NCBI GenBank assembly: GCA_964427535.1
Contig: CAYRVF010000173.1
Span: 1 to 8,079, forward strand
DNA from: CAYRVF01 sp964427535
Lineage (GTDB): Bacteria; Chloroflexota; Ktedonobacteria; Ktedonobacterales; JADMIN01
Reading direction: 5' to 3'
Length of the DNA: 8,079 bases
A program made the translations under genes and the position numbers. The notes beneath the pieces were generated by a model. That model ran no database searches. It had not been told where the DNA came from and saw only the letters and a program-made list of their open reading frames with translations. The number at the start of each line of letters is the position of its first letter. Within the stretch, counting starts at the first letter, position 1. This document shows, one piece after another, positions 1-6,517 of the stretch.

Positions 1-1320
1 GTTGACCGCGCCATCCACGCCCATGACGGCGATCTCGGCGGTGGGCCAGGCGTAATTGATGTCGCCACGCACATGCTTGCTGCTCATCACGTCGTAGGCG
101 CCACCATACGCCTTACGCGTGATGACGGTCACCTTCGGCACGGTTGCTTCGCAATAAGCGTAGAGCAACTTCGCACCGTGGCGGATGATACCGCCGTACT
201 CTTGCCCGAGGCCAGGCAGGAATCCGGGAACATCCTCGAACGTCACAATCGGGATGTTGAAGCAGTCACAGAAGCGGACGAAGCGGGCGCCCTTATCGGA
301 TGAGTCGATGTCAAGGACTCCGGCGAGGACGTTGGGCTGCTGCGCGACGACGCCGACGGGGTGGCCGTTCAGGCGACCGAAGCCGACGATGATGTTACGG
401 GCGAAGTGCGCCTGCACCTCGAAGAACGAGCCGCGATCGAGGACGCTGGTGAGCACATCCTTCATGTCATAGGGCCGGTTCGGGTTATCGGGAATGATGT
501 CGTCGAGGGCCTCGTCGACGCGATTTGCCGGGTCTGTGGTGGACTCGACCGGCGGATCGTCTACGTTGTTCGAGGGGAGGTAGCTGAGCAGCGTACGAAT
601 CTGCTGGATGCACTCGGCCTCGCTTGGCACCGAGAAGTGCGCGACGCCGCTCTTCTCGTTATGCACCATCGCGCCACCTAGATCCTCGAACGTGACGTCC
701 TCGTGCGTGACGGTCTTGATGACGTTCGGGCCGGTCACGAACATGTGGCTGCTTCCCTCGACCATGAAGATGAAGTCGGTGATGGCAGGCGAGTAGACCG
801 CGCCGCCCGCGCACGGTCCCATGATGGCGGATATCTGCGGCACAACACCGCTGGCGAGCGTGTTGCGTAGGAAGATATCGGCATACGCGCCGAGACTGAG
901 CACGCCCTCCTGCACGCGGGCGCCCCCCCCGTCGTTCAGGCCGATGACGGGCGCGCCATTCTTCATGGCGAGGTCCATGATCTTGCAGATCTTCGCGCCG
1001 TGGGCTTCAGAGAGCGAGCCGCCGAAGACAGTGAAGTCCTGTGAGAACACGTAGACGAGGCGGCCATCCACTTTGCCGTACCCGGTGACGACGCCGTCGC
1101 CCAGCACCTTCTGCTCGCCCAGCCCGAACTCGGTGGCCCGGTGCGTGACGAACATGTCCAGTTCCTGGAAGGTACCGGCGTCGAGCAGTAGATCGATACG
1201 CTCGCGCGCCGTCAGTTTGCCCTTCTTATGTTGCGCGTCAATGCGCTTCTTGCCACCGCCAAGCTGGGCTTGCTCCTTGAGATCGCGGAGCTCCTCCAGC
1301 TTCTCACGGGTCGTTTTCAT
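1..1320 (-). CDS. pccB: Propionyl-CoA carboxylase beta (carboxyltransferase) subunit, 3' end cut by window
   Basis: Biotin-dependent carboxyltransferase of the PccB/MmdA type. In propionyl-CoA carboxylase it moves CO2 from carboxybiotin to propionyl-CoA, giving (S)-methylmalonyl-CoA in the cytoplasm. The 440 codons present have no stop before the window edge; family members are roughly 510-530 residues, so about 75 are missing. Visible landmarks are a helical N-terminus with KLTARERIDLLLD (about 35-47), the first crotonase-like half with NDGGGARVQEG (129-139) and GPCAGGAVYSP (168-178), and the second half with TFEDVPGFLPG, then RKAYGGAYDVMSSK (402-415) and a terminal GAVN. Asp410 in YDVM matches propionyl-preferring subunits, whereas acetyl-preferring ones tend to carry a hydrophobic residue. 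The start is ATG at 1320, with AGGAG at 1330-1334 nine bases upstream. It lies 71 bases downstream of the epimerase gene on the same strand, which supports the methylmalonyl-CoA route. A sodium-pump methylmalonyl-CoA decarboxylase alpha subunit or a transcarboxylase 12S subunit cannot be excluded. Confidence 0.95.
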   Translation of the reverse strand, partial: MKTTREKLEELRDLKEQAQLGGGKKRIDAQHKKGKLTARERIDLLLDAGTFQELDMFVTHRATEFGLGEQKVLGDGVVTGYGKVDGRLVYVFSQDFTVFGGSLSEAHGAKICKIMDLAMKNGAPVIGLNDGGGARVQEGVLSLGAYADIFLRNTLASGVVPQISAIMGPCAGGAVYSPAITDFIFMVEGSSHMFVTGPNVIKTVTHEDVTFEDLGGAMVHNEKSGVAHFSVPSEAECIQQIRTLLSYLPSNNVDDPPVESTTDPANRVDEALDDIIPDNPNRPYDMKDVLTSVLDRGSFFEVQAHFARNIIVGFGRLNGHPVGVVAQQPNVLAGVLDIDSSDKGARFVRFCDCFNIPIVTFEDVPGFLPGLGQEYGGIIRHGAKLLYAYCEATVPKVTVITRKAYGGAYDVMSSKHVRGDINYAWPTAEIAVMGVDGAVN

Positions 1321-1344
1321 CGTCGGTTTCTCCTGAAATTGTGA

Positions 1345-1380
1345 GCTGCCGTGGCGTGGGGCATTCGGCACCTCGGCAGC
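1345..1380 (-). repeat. Intercistronic inverted repeat between mce and pccB
   Basis: Perfect 7-bp arms GCTGCCG (1345-1351) and CGGCAGC (1374-1380) are separated by 22 bases. A second CGGCA at 1366-1370 could pair with the same 5' arm and make an alternative, tighter stem. In the minus-strand transcript this lies between the epimerase stop and the pccB Shine-Dalgarno site. No U-tract follows, so it is not a convincing terminator. A role in mRNA processing or in setting the ratio of the two products is only a guess. Confidence 0.4.
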
Positions 1381-1391
1381 CTAATTAGTGT

Positions 1392-1841
1392 CTAATCGAC
1401 CGGTGGCTCTGTCTCGATCGCGGGCGTGCGTTGCACCAGCTCCAGCAACACACCCTGCGCCGTTCGCGGATGGAGGAAGATGCCGCGACCTTCCGCGGTT
1501 GGGCGGGGCGAGGTGTCGAGCACTTCGGCGCCAGCGGCTCTGAGGTCGGCGAGCGCCTGGTCCACGTCTGTCACTTCGAGGCAGATATGGTGGAGTCCAC
1601 CGCCGCGCTTTTCCAGGAAGCGCGCGACCCCGCTCGTAGGGTCCGTCGGCTCTAACAGCTCGATCTCGCTTCCGTTCTCGCCGCCGAGCGGAAGAAATGC
1701 TATGCGTACACCCTCGCCTGGAAAATCGATGACTCGCGATGGCGTTATGCCCAGCAGGTCACGATAGAATGCCAGCGCGCCTTCAAGATCGCGCACGACG
1801 ACGGCGACGTGGTCAATGCGCTTGACGGGTTGAGAGAGCAT
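1392..1841 (-). CDS. mce: Methylmalonyl-CoA epimerase (VOC family)
   Basis: A 149-residue protein of the vicinal oxygen chelate superfamily. It interconverts (S)- and (R)-methylmalonyl-CoA, the step between propionyl-CoA carboxylase and the B12-dependent mutase. Two beta-alpha-beta-beta-beta modules are visible: RIDHVAVVVRDLEGALAFYRD (about 8-28) through EIELLEP, then GLHHICLEVTDVDQAL (82-97) through FLHPRTAQGVLLELVQ (122-137). Likely metal and catalytic residues are His11, Glu61, His85 and Glu134, placed as in the family. I chose the ATG at 1841 because homology begins there and a GAGGAGG/GAAAGG Shine-Dalgarno tract lies just upstream. The frame stays open to a possible start at 2195, but that extension is low-complexity and overlaps the DUF72 gene. 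It is probably co-transcribed with the downstream pccB. Confidence 0.94.
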   Translation of the reverse strand: MLSQPVKRIDHVAVVVRDLEGALAFYRDLLGITPSRVIDFPGEGVRIAFLPLGGENGSEIELLEPTDPTSGVARFLEKRGGGLHHICLEVTDVDQALADLRAAGAEVLDTSPRPTAEGRGIFLHPRTAQGVLLELVQRTPAIETEPPVD

Positions 1842-1858
1842 GTCGAACCTTTCGCCTC

Positions 1859-1873
1859 CTCCTCTGCGAGGAG
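1859..1873 (-). promoter_or_regulatory. Hairpin over the mce Shine-Dalgarno tract
   Basis: A perfect 6-bp stem CTCCTC/GAGGAG closes on a 3-base loop. In the mce mRNA the purine arm is part of the GAGGAGGAGG tract upstream of the ATG at 1841, so folding would partly hide the ribosome-binding site. A second purine run, GAAAGG, lies nearer the start and stays free. Whether this regulates translation is inference. Confidence 0.4.
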
Positions 1874-1907
1874 TATGCGGCATGCGATCCCGATGAGGAG
1901 CCGCATA
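1874..1907. repeat. Perfect 8-bp inverted repeat in the mce leader
   Basis: TATGCGGC (1874-1881) and GCCGCATA (1900-1907) form exact 8-bp arms separated by 18 bases. The repeat abuts the hairpin at 1859-1873 and lies 33-66 bases upstream of the mce start. Arm centres are 26 bp apart, about two and a half helical turns. It could be a dimeric-regulator operator or an RNA stem in the leader; the sequence does not decide between these. Confidence 0.45.
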
Positions 1908-2045
1908 GGAGAACGGCGCGTAATCCATGCTGGCGGCTGGCGCGCCGGAGACGCGACGGGCAAGCCGAATGCCGGTCGTCACACCGTGAATATGTGCGCT
2001 CACTGGTAGCCGTGATGCACACGCCCGTGGCACGGAGAACGCGGA

Positions 2046-2051
2046 TATACT
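2046..2051 (+). promoter_or_regulatory. Possible -10 box for the DUF72 gene
   Basis: TATACT is a five-of-six match to the sigma-70 -10 consensus in an otherwise GC-rich stretch, about 120 bases upstream of the DUF72 start. No recognisable -35 hexamer sits 16-18 bp upstream, so the call is weak. The same TATACT, also preceded by GCG and followed two bases later by GA or GG, precedes the glycosyltransferase gene. Confidence 0.35.
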
Positions 2052-2061
2052 AGGAACGATG

Positions 2062-2086
2062 CGGAGTTCTTCGGCAGAAACCTCCG
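2062..2086 (+). other. Leader hairpin upstream of the DUF72 gene
   Basis: CGGAG/CTCCG (2062-2066 with 2082-2086) and TTCT/AGAA (2067-2070 with 2076-2079) stack into one stem with a two-base AC bulge and a TCGGC loop. It begins about 11 bases after the candidate -10 box, so it would lie near the 5' end of that transcript. A role in 5'-end stability is possible but untested. Confidence 0.35.
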
Positions 2087-2169
2087 AGGTATGGTACGTC
2101 TGGGCCACAATCGGCGTCAAGTCTGGCTGGTCGCCAGCGTGGCGGAGCGGCAGAACGCGGGAGTGAAAG

Positions 2170-3075
2170 ATGAACGCGAGAATACGAGTCGGCACTGCGA
2201 GCTGGACGGACCACGAGCCGTTCTATCCGGCAGACTATAGCAAAAAGGCGATGCAGTCGAAGCGCATCAGCTATTACGCGCAGTTCTTCTCCGTCGTGGA
2301 GGTCGACTCAACCTTCTACGGGCTTCAGCCAGCGCGAAACTTCGCCTCATGGGCCGAGAAGACGCCCGATGATTTCGTCTTCGATGTGAAGGCGGAGGGC
2401 GAGATGACCTGGCATAACCGGGACGCGGACGGTAAGCCTATCACCCCTTCGGCGGAGAAGTTCGAGGCGTTTTCGGCGATGGTGCAGCCACTGCGCGACG
2501 CTCACAAGCTGGGCGCGATCCTCTTTCAATTTCCGCCGTGGTTCAACTTTACTGAGGGAAACGTCGAGTATTTGCAGACGATGCGCGAACTCCTGCCGGA
2601 CGACCTGATCGCCGTCGAATTCCGCAACCGGAGCTGGCTGGAGGGCCGCAACGCGACCGAGACGCGGGCGGTGCTGAGCGAGCAGCGGCTGGCGCATTGC
2701 GCGGTGGACGAGCCACAACTCGGCTCGGGGTCAGTGCCGCCAGTGGTGCTGCTCACGAACCCGCACTTCTCGATGGTGCGCTTCCACGGCCGAAACGCAA
2801 AGATGTGGTACGCGAAGAACCTGAAGAGCAGCCGCGAACGCTACAACTACCTCTACTCGAAGGAGGAGCTGAAGCCTTGGGCGGACCGGCTTAAGCGCAT
2901 CGCCGAGCAGCTTGAGGGCAGTGAGGTCCACGCGATCACCAACAACAATGCCAGCAACTACTCGATCGTGAACGCCTTCGATCTGGAGGAACTACTCGGC
3001 CAGCCGGTCGGCAACGGGCAGCCGATACCAGAGCCCGTCAAGGCGACGATACGCGAGCGAGAGGCAGCGCAGTAG
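2170..3075 (+). CDS. DUF72 domain-containing protein (YecE-like)
   Basis: A 301-residue soluble protein of the DUF72 family, a TIM-barrel fold of unestablished biochemical function. Family landmarks are visible in order: the opening IRVGTASWTD (about 5-14), VEVDSTFYG (43-51), FQFPPWF (119-125), VEFRNRSW (149-156), the RFHG turn (204-207) and the asparagine-rich ITNNNASNYSIVNA (256-269), equivalent to the usual NN-D-AVxNA motif. Length is slightly above the common 230-290. The ATG at 2170 follows GGGAG (2159-2163) at six bases and coincides with the domain start. No signal peptide or membrane segment is seen. It stands alone on its strand, divergent from mce and convergent, 24 bases apart, with the unidentified gene downstream, so context gives no functional clue. 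Family assignment is firm; the role is unknown. Confidence 0.92.
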   Translation: MNARIRVGTASWTDHEPFYPADYSKKAMQSKRISYYAQFFSVVEVDSTFYGLQPARNFASWAEKTPDDFVFDVKAEGEMTWHNRDADGKPITPSAEKFEAFSAMVQPLRDAHKLGAILFQFPPWFNFTEGNVEYLQTMRELLPDDLIAVEFRNRSWLEGRNATETRAVLSEQRLAHCAVDEPQLGSGSVPPVVLLTNPHFSMVRFHGRNAKMWYAKNLKSSRERYNYLYSKEELKPWADRLKRIAEQLEGSEVHAITNNNASNYSIVNAFDLEELLGQPVGNGQPIPEPVKATIREREAAQ

Positions 3076-3099
3076 TCGAGTGAGCGGCAGGTGATACGC

Positions 3100-4470
3100 C
3101 TACGACCCAAGCTGGCTCCGATGATAGAGGAGATACAACATCAGGGCTTGCTGATAGTCTTCACGCGTCGCTTGACCGATGGACGTCACGCGGTCGGCGA
3201 GCGCGAGGAGGTTCTCCGCGAGACCCAGGTCGGCGCTATCGACCAGCCCGGAGCGGCGCAGGCCATCGAGCATGTGAAACGCGTCGCCACCGCTACTCCC
3301 GGCCACACCGTAGCCTTCGGCGGCTCGCCGGATGAACGCCTCGATCTGGTAGCGTAGATGCCAGAAGATGAGCGTATCGGTCTGCTGAGTCGGCGGCGCG
3401 CTGGGCGTGTCGCTGCCCTTGCGGGAGAGCTTGTCAGTAGTTGCCGCGAGCATTGCCGACGTCTCGCGCAGCCAGGCGTCGCCGTCTGATTCCTCGAAGT
3501 CTAATGCGGTCTGACCGTTATGTCGGAGCGCCTCAGGGGAGGCGCTGGGGACGGATGGCACCGAAAACCCAGCCGCTCCAGACTCGTGAATGAAGTCTCC
3601 GTAGAGCGCGTAGAGGTCTGGCGGTAAATTCAGGTTCCCCGAATCGCTCCGCGTGCCCGAATTGCCCGTTCGCACTGCACCGTTAGTCGGAACTGGACCC
3701 CCAGCCACGGGAAGTGGTCCAGTAGGCTGATCAACGCTCGACGAGCCAAAGATCTGTGATTGCGCCCCAGTATCGAGGCCAGCGAATGGCGACATCCCCG
3801 CGGCCGACTGCCCGAAAGGCGCGAGGACCGGCTCGGTGGGGTGGGTGAGCGTGACGCGCCAGTCACCCCCATCTCGTCGCGATGCAAGAGCACCGCTTGA
3901 GGACGTATCCTCAGGTGCCGAAGCTGGAGTGCCCCAGCCGGGCGTTCCCTGATGAGTGCCAGTCGTGGCATTCGAGACTAGGCCATTGCTCGAGTGGTGA
4001 GACGGCAATGGCGTAGACGGTCGAGGGTGTCCTGACGCTCCTGCTATCCAGGTGCGCGGTGTACGCTGTGTCCCAAACTCCTGCGCTTCGCCGCGCAGAT
4101 ACGCGTTCATGCGTCGTTGCAGGTCTGCGGCTGCCTGCGACGCATGTGCCTTCATGCCGGGGAGCATGCGGCTCACATGCCGATGTGTCAACTGCGTGTT
4201 GACATCCAGATAGCGGAGGATCAGTCGCTCGAAGAACCGGCGAATCTCTGCTGAACCGACGTCCAGCTCATTCAGCGCGGAGAGATTGGCAGAGCGCAGA
4301 TAATCGGTGATTTCGGCACGCTTCGCACGGGATATTGGGCGGACGACAAGGCTATTACTGCGCGGGTCGAAGAACGGGGGATAGGTGAAGTGCTCGGCGA
4401 GTATCTGCCCGAGCTCGGCGCGGAGATGCTCGACCTGTCGCGCCTCAAGCTCCCCGACGTGGACCCCCAT
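3100..4470 (-). CDS. Unidentified protein with helical ends and a long disordered Ser/Thr/Pro/Gly-rich linker
   Basis: I do not recognise this 456-residue protein. Residues 1-131 look helical and charged and include RPISRAKRAEITDYLRSANL and RRFFERLILRYLDV. Residues about 132-305 are rich in Ser, Thr, Pro, Gly and Asn and look disordered. A short LPPDLYALYGDFI motif and an acidic DFEESDGDAWLRET patch follow. The last 90 residues (365-456) form another helical domain, starting IFWHLRYQIEAFIRRAAEGYG. That end is loosely reminiscent of small helical DUF4145/HEPN-like domains but lacks their RNxxVH-type motif, so I claim no relation. No signal peptide or membrane segment is seen. The start is the ATG at 4470, with AGGGGG (4481-4486) ten bases upstream; the frame extends to 4698, but that extension is compositionally unconvincing. 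It is monocistronic here, convergent with the DUF72 gene and divergent from the glycosyltransferase. Confidence 0.8.
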   Translation of the reverse strand: MGVHVGELEARQVEHLRAELGQILAEHFTYPPFFDPRSNSLVVRPISRAKRAEITDYLRSANLSALNELDVGSAEIRRFFERLILRYLDVNTQLTHRHVSRMLPGMKAHASQAAADLQRRMNAYLRGEAQEFGTQRTPRTWIAGASGHPRPSTPLPSHHSSNGLVSNATTGTHQGTPGWGTPASAPEDTSSSGALASRRDGGDWRVTLTHPTEPVLAPFGQSAAGMSPFAGLDTGAQSQIFGSSSVDQPTGPLPVAGGPVPTNGAVRTGNSGTRSDSGNLNLPPDLYALYGDFIHESGAAGFSVPSVPSASPEALRHNGQTALDFEESDGDAWLRETSAMLAATTDKLSRKGSDTPSAPPTQQTDTLIFWHLRYQIEAFIRRAAEGYGVAGSSGGDAFHMLDGLRRSGLVDSADLGLAENLLALADRVTSIGQATREDYQQALMLYLLYHRSQLGS

Positions 4471-4631
4471 CGACAGTGTACCCCCTGTGTCCTGCATCCT
4501 CGAGTGTGCGCGGTGAAAGCAGGCGTAGACCATTCTCGCCGCTGGCAGTCTATCACGTCCGCTGCTGGGCGGGAAGTGTGGCGGGACCTCCGCGCGAGGT
4601 ACGGAATGGCGTCGTGTCAGCGAGAAACGTC

Positions 4632-4658
4632 CTGGCATGCTTCGGCATGGGCGGCCAG
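4632..4658 (+). other. Intergenic hairpin with a C(TTCG)G tetraloop
   Basis: CATGC (4636-4640) and GCATG (4645-4649) pair perfectly around TTCG, giving the extra-stable cUUCGg tetraloop in a plus-strand RNA. An outer CTGG (4632-4635) and CCAG (4655-4658) can extend the stem across a five-base 3' bulge. No T-run follows, so it is not a standard intrinsic terminator. It lies upstream of the candidate glycosyltransferase -10 box and would be transcribed only from a promoter further upstream. Confidence 0.4.
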
Positions 4659-4702
4659 TGAGTTCGCTGCAAGTCATCGCATCCCGTGGTCCACGCATGC
4701 GT

Positions 4703-4708
4703 TATACT
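4703..4708 (+). promoter_or_regulatory. Possible -10 box for the glycosyltransferase gene
   Basis: TATACT lies 62 bases upstream of the glycosyltransferase ATG. It is preceded by GCG and resembles the box upstream of the DUF72 gene. No good -35 hexamer is visible at standard spacing, so this is a tentative call. Confidence 0.35.
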
Positions 4709-4770
4709 CGGACGGGAGTTCGCACCGATCGAGAGACAGTATGTGGCCAGGAGCCGTGTGGGGTTAGACA

Positions 4771-5943
4771 ATGCGCATCGCAATCGACTATACCGCCGCT
4801 ATCGCGCAGACGGCCGGCATCGGGCGTTATACACGTAGTCTGGTGTCAGCGCTCGCGCGGATTGACAGCGACGACGACTTCTTGCTGTTCTCTGCCGAGG
4901 CGCCGACGGCGGAGCGGCCGTTCGAGCAGGCGCCCAACATGCGACAGCGCGTGCTTGGCCTGCCGGGGCGGCCAGCGGGCAACCGCGCCATGACGATTCT
5001 GTGGCATAGGATGCATGCCCCGCTGCCCGTGGAGGCGCTGATCGGGCGTGCGGATGTGTTGCATGCTCCCGACTTTAGCCTGCCGCCCGCCCCTCTGACA
5101 CCCACGATCGTTACGATTCATGATCTGGCGTTTCTGACGCATCCGGACGCGGCGGTGCCGAGCCTCGTCGAATATCTGTCGACCGTGGTCCCGCGTGCGG
5201 TGCGGAAGGCTGACCGCATCATCGCGGTGTCGCAGGTCACGGCGAACGACGTGGTGGAGCGACTGGGGGTGCCGCGCGAGAAGGTGGATGTCATCTATCT
5301 GGGCGTGGACCCGGTTTTCCAGCCAGTGCGCGACGACTTTGCCCGTCATGCCTTGGAAGCGCGGCTTGGCCTGGAGCATCCGCTCGTCCTGGCGGTGGGG
5401 ACCATCGAGCCGCGCAAGAACTACGCGCGACTGATCGAGGCGTTTGCGCATGCGGCGGCTGAGGACGGTGGCCCTCGCATGCTAGCGATCGGCGGCCGCA
5501 AAGGCTGGCTGTACGAAGGCGTCTTCGAGGCGGTCGAGCGCTTCGGCATGAAGGACCGGGTGCGGTTTCTCGATTACGTGTCCGATGACGATTTGCCGGT
5601 GCTGTACTCGGTGGCCGATGTGCTGGCGATGCCATCACTCTATGAGGGTTTCGGCATTCCTGTCCTGGAGGCGATGGCATGCGGCACACCGGTCATCTGT
5701 GGCAACCAGGGTTCGTTGCCCGAGGTCGCGGGCGACGCCGCGGTGCTGGTGCCACCAACGGATGTCGACGCCCTTGGAGCGGCCCTCCTGGAGGTCGTGC
5801 GACGCGGCGATCTACGTGCGACGTTGATCGAGCGCGGGTTCGCGCGTGCGCGTCTTTTTACCTGGGAGGACGCGGCACGCGCGCATGTCGCGATCTATCA
5901 TGAGGTCGGCAAGTCGAGCAGGTCGAAGAGGACCGGTGCATAA
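4771..5943 (+). CDS. Glycosyltransferase family 4 (GT-B fold) protein
   Basis: A 390-residue cytoplasmic or membrane-associated retaining glycosyltransferase that uses a nucleotide sugar, in the Glyco_transf_4/Glycos_transf_1 layout typical of mannosyl- and related transferases. The N-terminal acceptor half starts MRIAIDYT, with the GIGRYTRSL loop at 16-24, LHAPD (97-101) and TIHDLAFL (115-122). The C-terminal donor half shows VGTIEPRKNYARLIEAF (209-225) and the nucleotide-sugar motif SLYEGFG followed by IPVLEAMACGTPV (289-308), with the paired glutamates Glu292 and Glu300 of the EX7E motif. Length is normal for the family. The ATG at 4771 is required because the frame upstream closes with TAG; the only upstream Shine-Dalgarno-like run is TGGGG, which is weak. 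The donor and acceptor cannot be read from sequence; a cell-envelope glycan or glycolipid is the usual product. The next gene lies 100 bases downstream, so co-transcription is possible but unproven. Confidence 0.93.
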   Translation: MRIAIDYTAAIAQTAGIGRYTRSLVSALARIDSDDDFLLFSAEAPTAERPFEQAPNMRQRVLGLPGRPAGNRAMTILWHRMHAPLPVEALIGRADVLHAPDFSLPPAPLTPTIVTIHDLAFLTHPDAAVPSLVEYLSTVVPRAVRKADRIIAVSQVTANDVVERLGVPREKVDVIYLGVDPVFQPVRDDFARHALEARLGLEHPLVLAVGTIEPRKNYARLIEAFAHAAAEDGGPRMLAIGGRKGWLYEGVFEAVERFGMKDRVRFLDYVSDDDLPVLYSVADVLAMPSLYEGFGIPVLEAMACGTPVICGNQGSLPEVAGDAAVLVPPTDVDALGAALLEVVRRGDLRATLIERGFARARLFTWEDAARAHVAIYHEVGKSSRSKRTGA

Positions 5944-6043
5944 TTTGCACGAAAGACAGCGGTGTGGAGCATTGGTACCTTCCTATAGTCGCGTGCTATG
6001 TTCATGGTCCGCTCGTAAGGTCACAGGTGGAAGTGAGGACGAC

Positions 6044-6493
6044 ATGGAGCAGTCTCCGAATCATCCGACGCATGTGGTGACGAACTTCCTCATCCGCAAT
6101 GACCGGGGGCACGACGAGGTGCTGCTAGTACGCCGCAGCCAGCGCGTGCGGACGTATAAGGGTGCCTGGGGAGGGATCAGCGGCTATCTAGAGGCGAATG
6201 TCACACCGCGCGAGCAGGCGCTGACGGAAATTCGCGAGGAGACCGGGCTGCGCATGACTGATGCCGATCTCCGTGTCGAAGGTGAACCGCTGCCGGTGGA
6301 AGACAGGGCGCAGGGCCTCTCGTGGATCGTACACCCGTTTCTGGTCGTCGTTCCCAATCCAGATCAGATCGTGACTGACTGGGAGGCTGATGAGATGCGC
6401 TGGGTGCGGCCCGAGGATGTGGCGTCGCTTCCCACCGTGCCGAAGCTGGCGGAAGCGCTGGCCGAAGTGTACAGTCCTCCTTCTCCGACCTAG
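6044..6493 (+). CDS. Nudix hydrolase with a divergent Nudix box
   Basis: A 149-residue single-domain Nudix protein, presumed to cleave a nucleoside-diphosphate-linked or other pyrophosphate-containing metabolite with Mg2+. The domain begins HVVTNFLIRNDRG (10-22), followed by EVLLVRRSQRV and WGGISGYLE (42-50). The Nudix box spans 47-68: Gly47, Glu61, Glu64, Glu65 and Gly67 are present (TEIREETGL), but Val53 replaces the first conserved Glu and Thr60 replaces the conserved Arg. SWIVHPFLVVV (93-103), DWEADEMRWVRPEDV and TVPKLAEAL follow, a tail I associate with Nudix proteins found next to or fused with eIF2B-like domains. ATG 6044 follows TGAGGA at four bases; the open frame reaches back to 5846 but overlaps the glycosyltransferase and has no homology there. 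The gene ends 24 bases before the next start, indicating one operon. Confidence 0.9.
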   Translation: MEQSPNHPTHVVTNFLIRNDRGHDEVLLVRRSQRVRTYKGAWGGISGYLEANVTPREQALTEIREETGLRMTDADLRVEGEPLPVEDRAQGLSWIVHPFLVVVPNPDQIVTDWEADEMRWVRPEDVASLPTVPKLAEALAEVYSPPSPT

Positions 6494-6517
6494 GAGACAT
6501 GAGAGGAGCAGGTGCCA

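Larger units (their letters stand above)
1842..2169. other. Divergent intergenic region between mce and the DUF72 gene
   Basis: A 328-base spacer between genes transcribed away from each other, so it must hold promoters for both. It contains the hairpin and inverted repeat near the mce start, a TATACT box and a hairpin on the DUF72 side, all listed separately. I see no convincing -35 element on either strand and no credible small gene. The open frames crossing it look like chance. Confidence 0.7.
4471..4770. other. Divergent intergenic region upstream of the glycosyltransferase
   Basis: A 300-base spacer between the unidentified minus-strand gene and the plus-strand glycosyltransferase gene. 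It carries a C(TTCG)G-capped hairpin and a candidate -10 box, listed separately. No convincing minus-strand promoter is visible; TAGACT at 4547-4552 is the nearest -10-like word on that strand but has no -35 partner. I see no credible small gene. Confidence 0.65.

Noticed and set aside
1842..2195. N-terminal extension of the epimerase frame up to an ATG at 2195
   Set aside because: The extra 118 residues show no VOC homology, are rich in Arg, Pro, Ala and Ser as chance GC-rich frames are, and overlap the DUF72 start. A good Shine-Dalgarno site precedes the internal ATG at 1841.
4471..4698. N-terminal extension of the unidentified minus-strand protein up to 4698
   Set aside because: The extra 76 residues are Arg/Pro/Ser-rich without pattern, while the ATG at 4470 has AGGGGG at good spacing and begins a regular charged helix.
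4846..5451. A 201-residue open frame on the minus strand inside the glycosyltransferase gene
   Set aside because: It is antisense to a well-conserved GT4 gene, has Arg/His/Gln-rich shadow composition and shows no family motif.
5936..5950. GTGCA-TAATT-TGCAC inverted repeat across the glycosyltransferase stop as a terminator
   Set aside because: The stem is only 5 bp, AT-poor without a following T-run, and could easily arise by chance.
5984..5989. TATAGT as a -10 box for the Nudix gene
   Set aside because: No -35-like hexamer occurs at 16-18 bp, and co-transcription with the glycosyltransferase is possible, so I did not call it.
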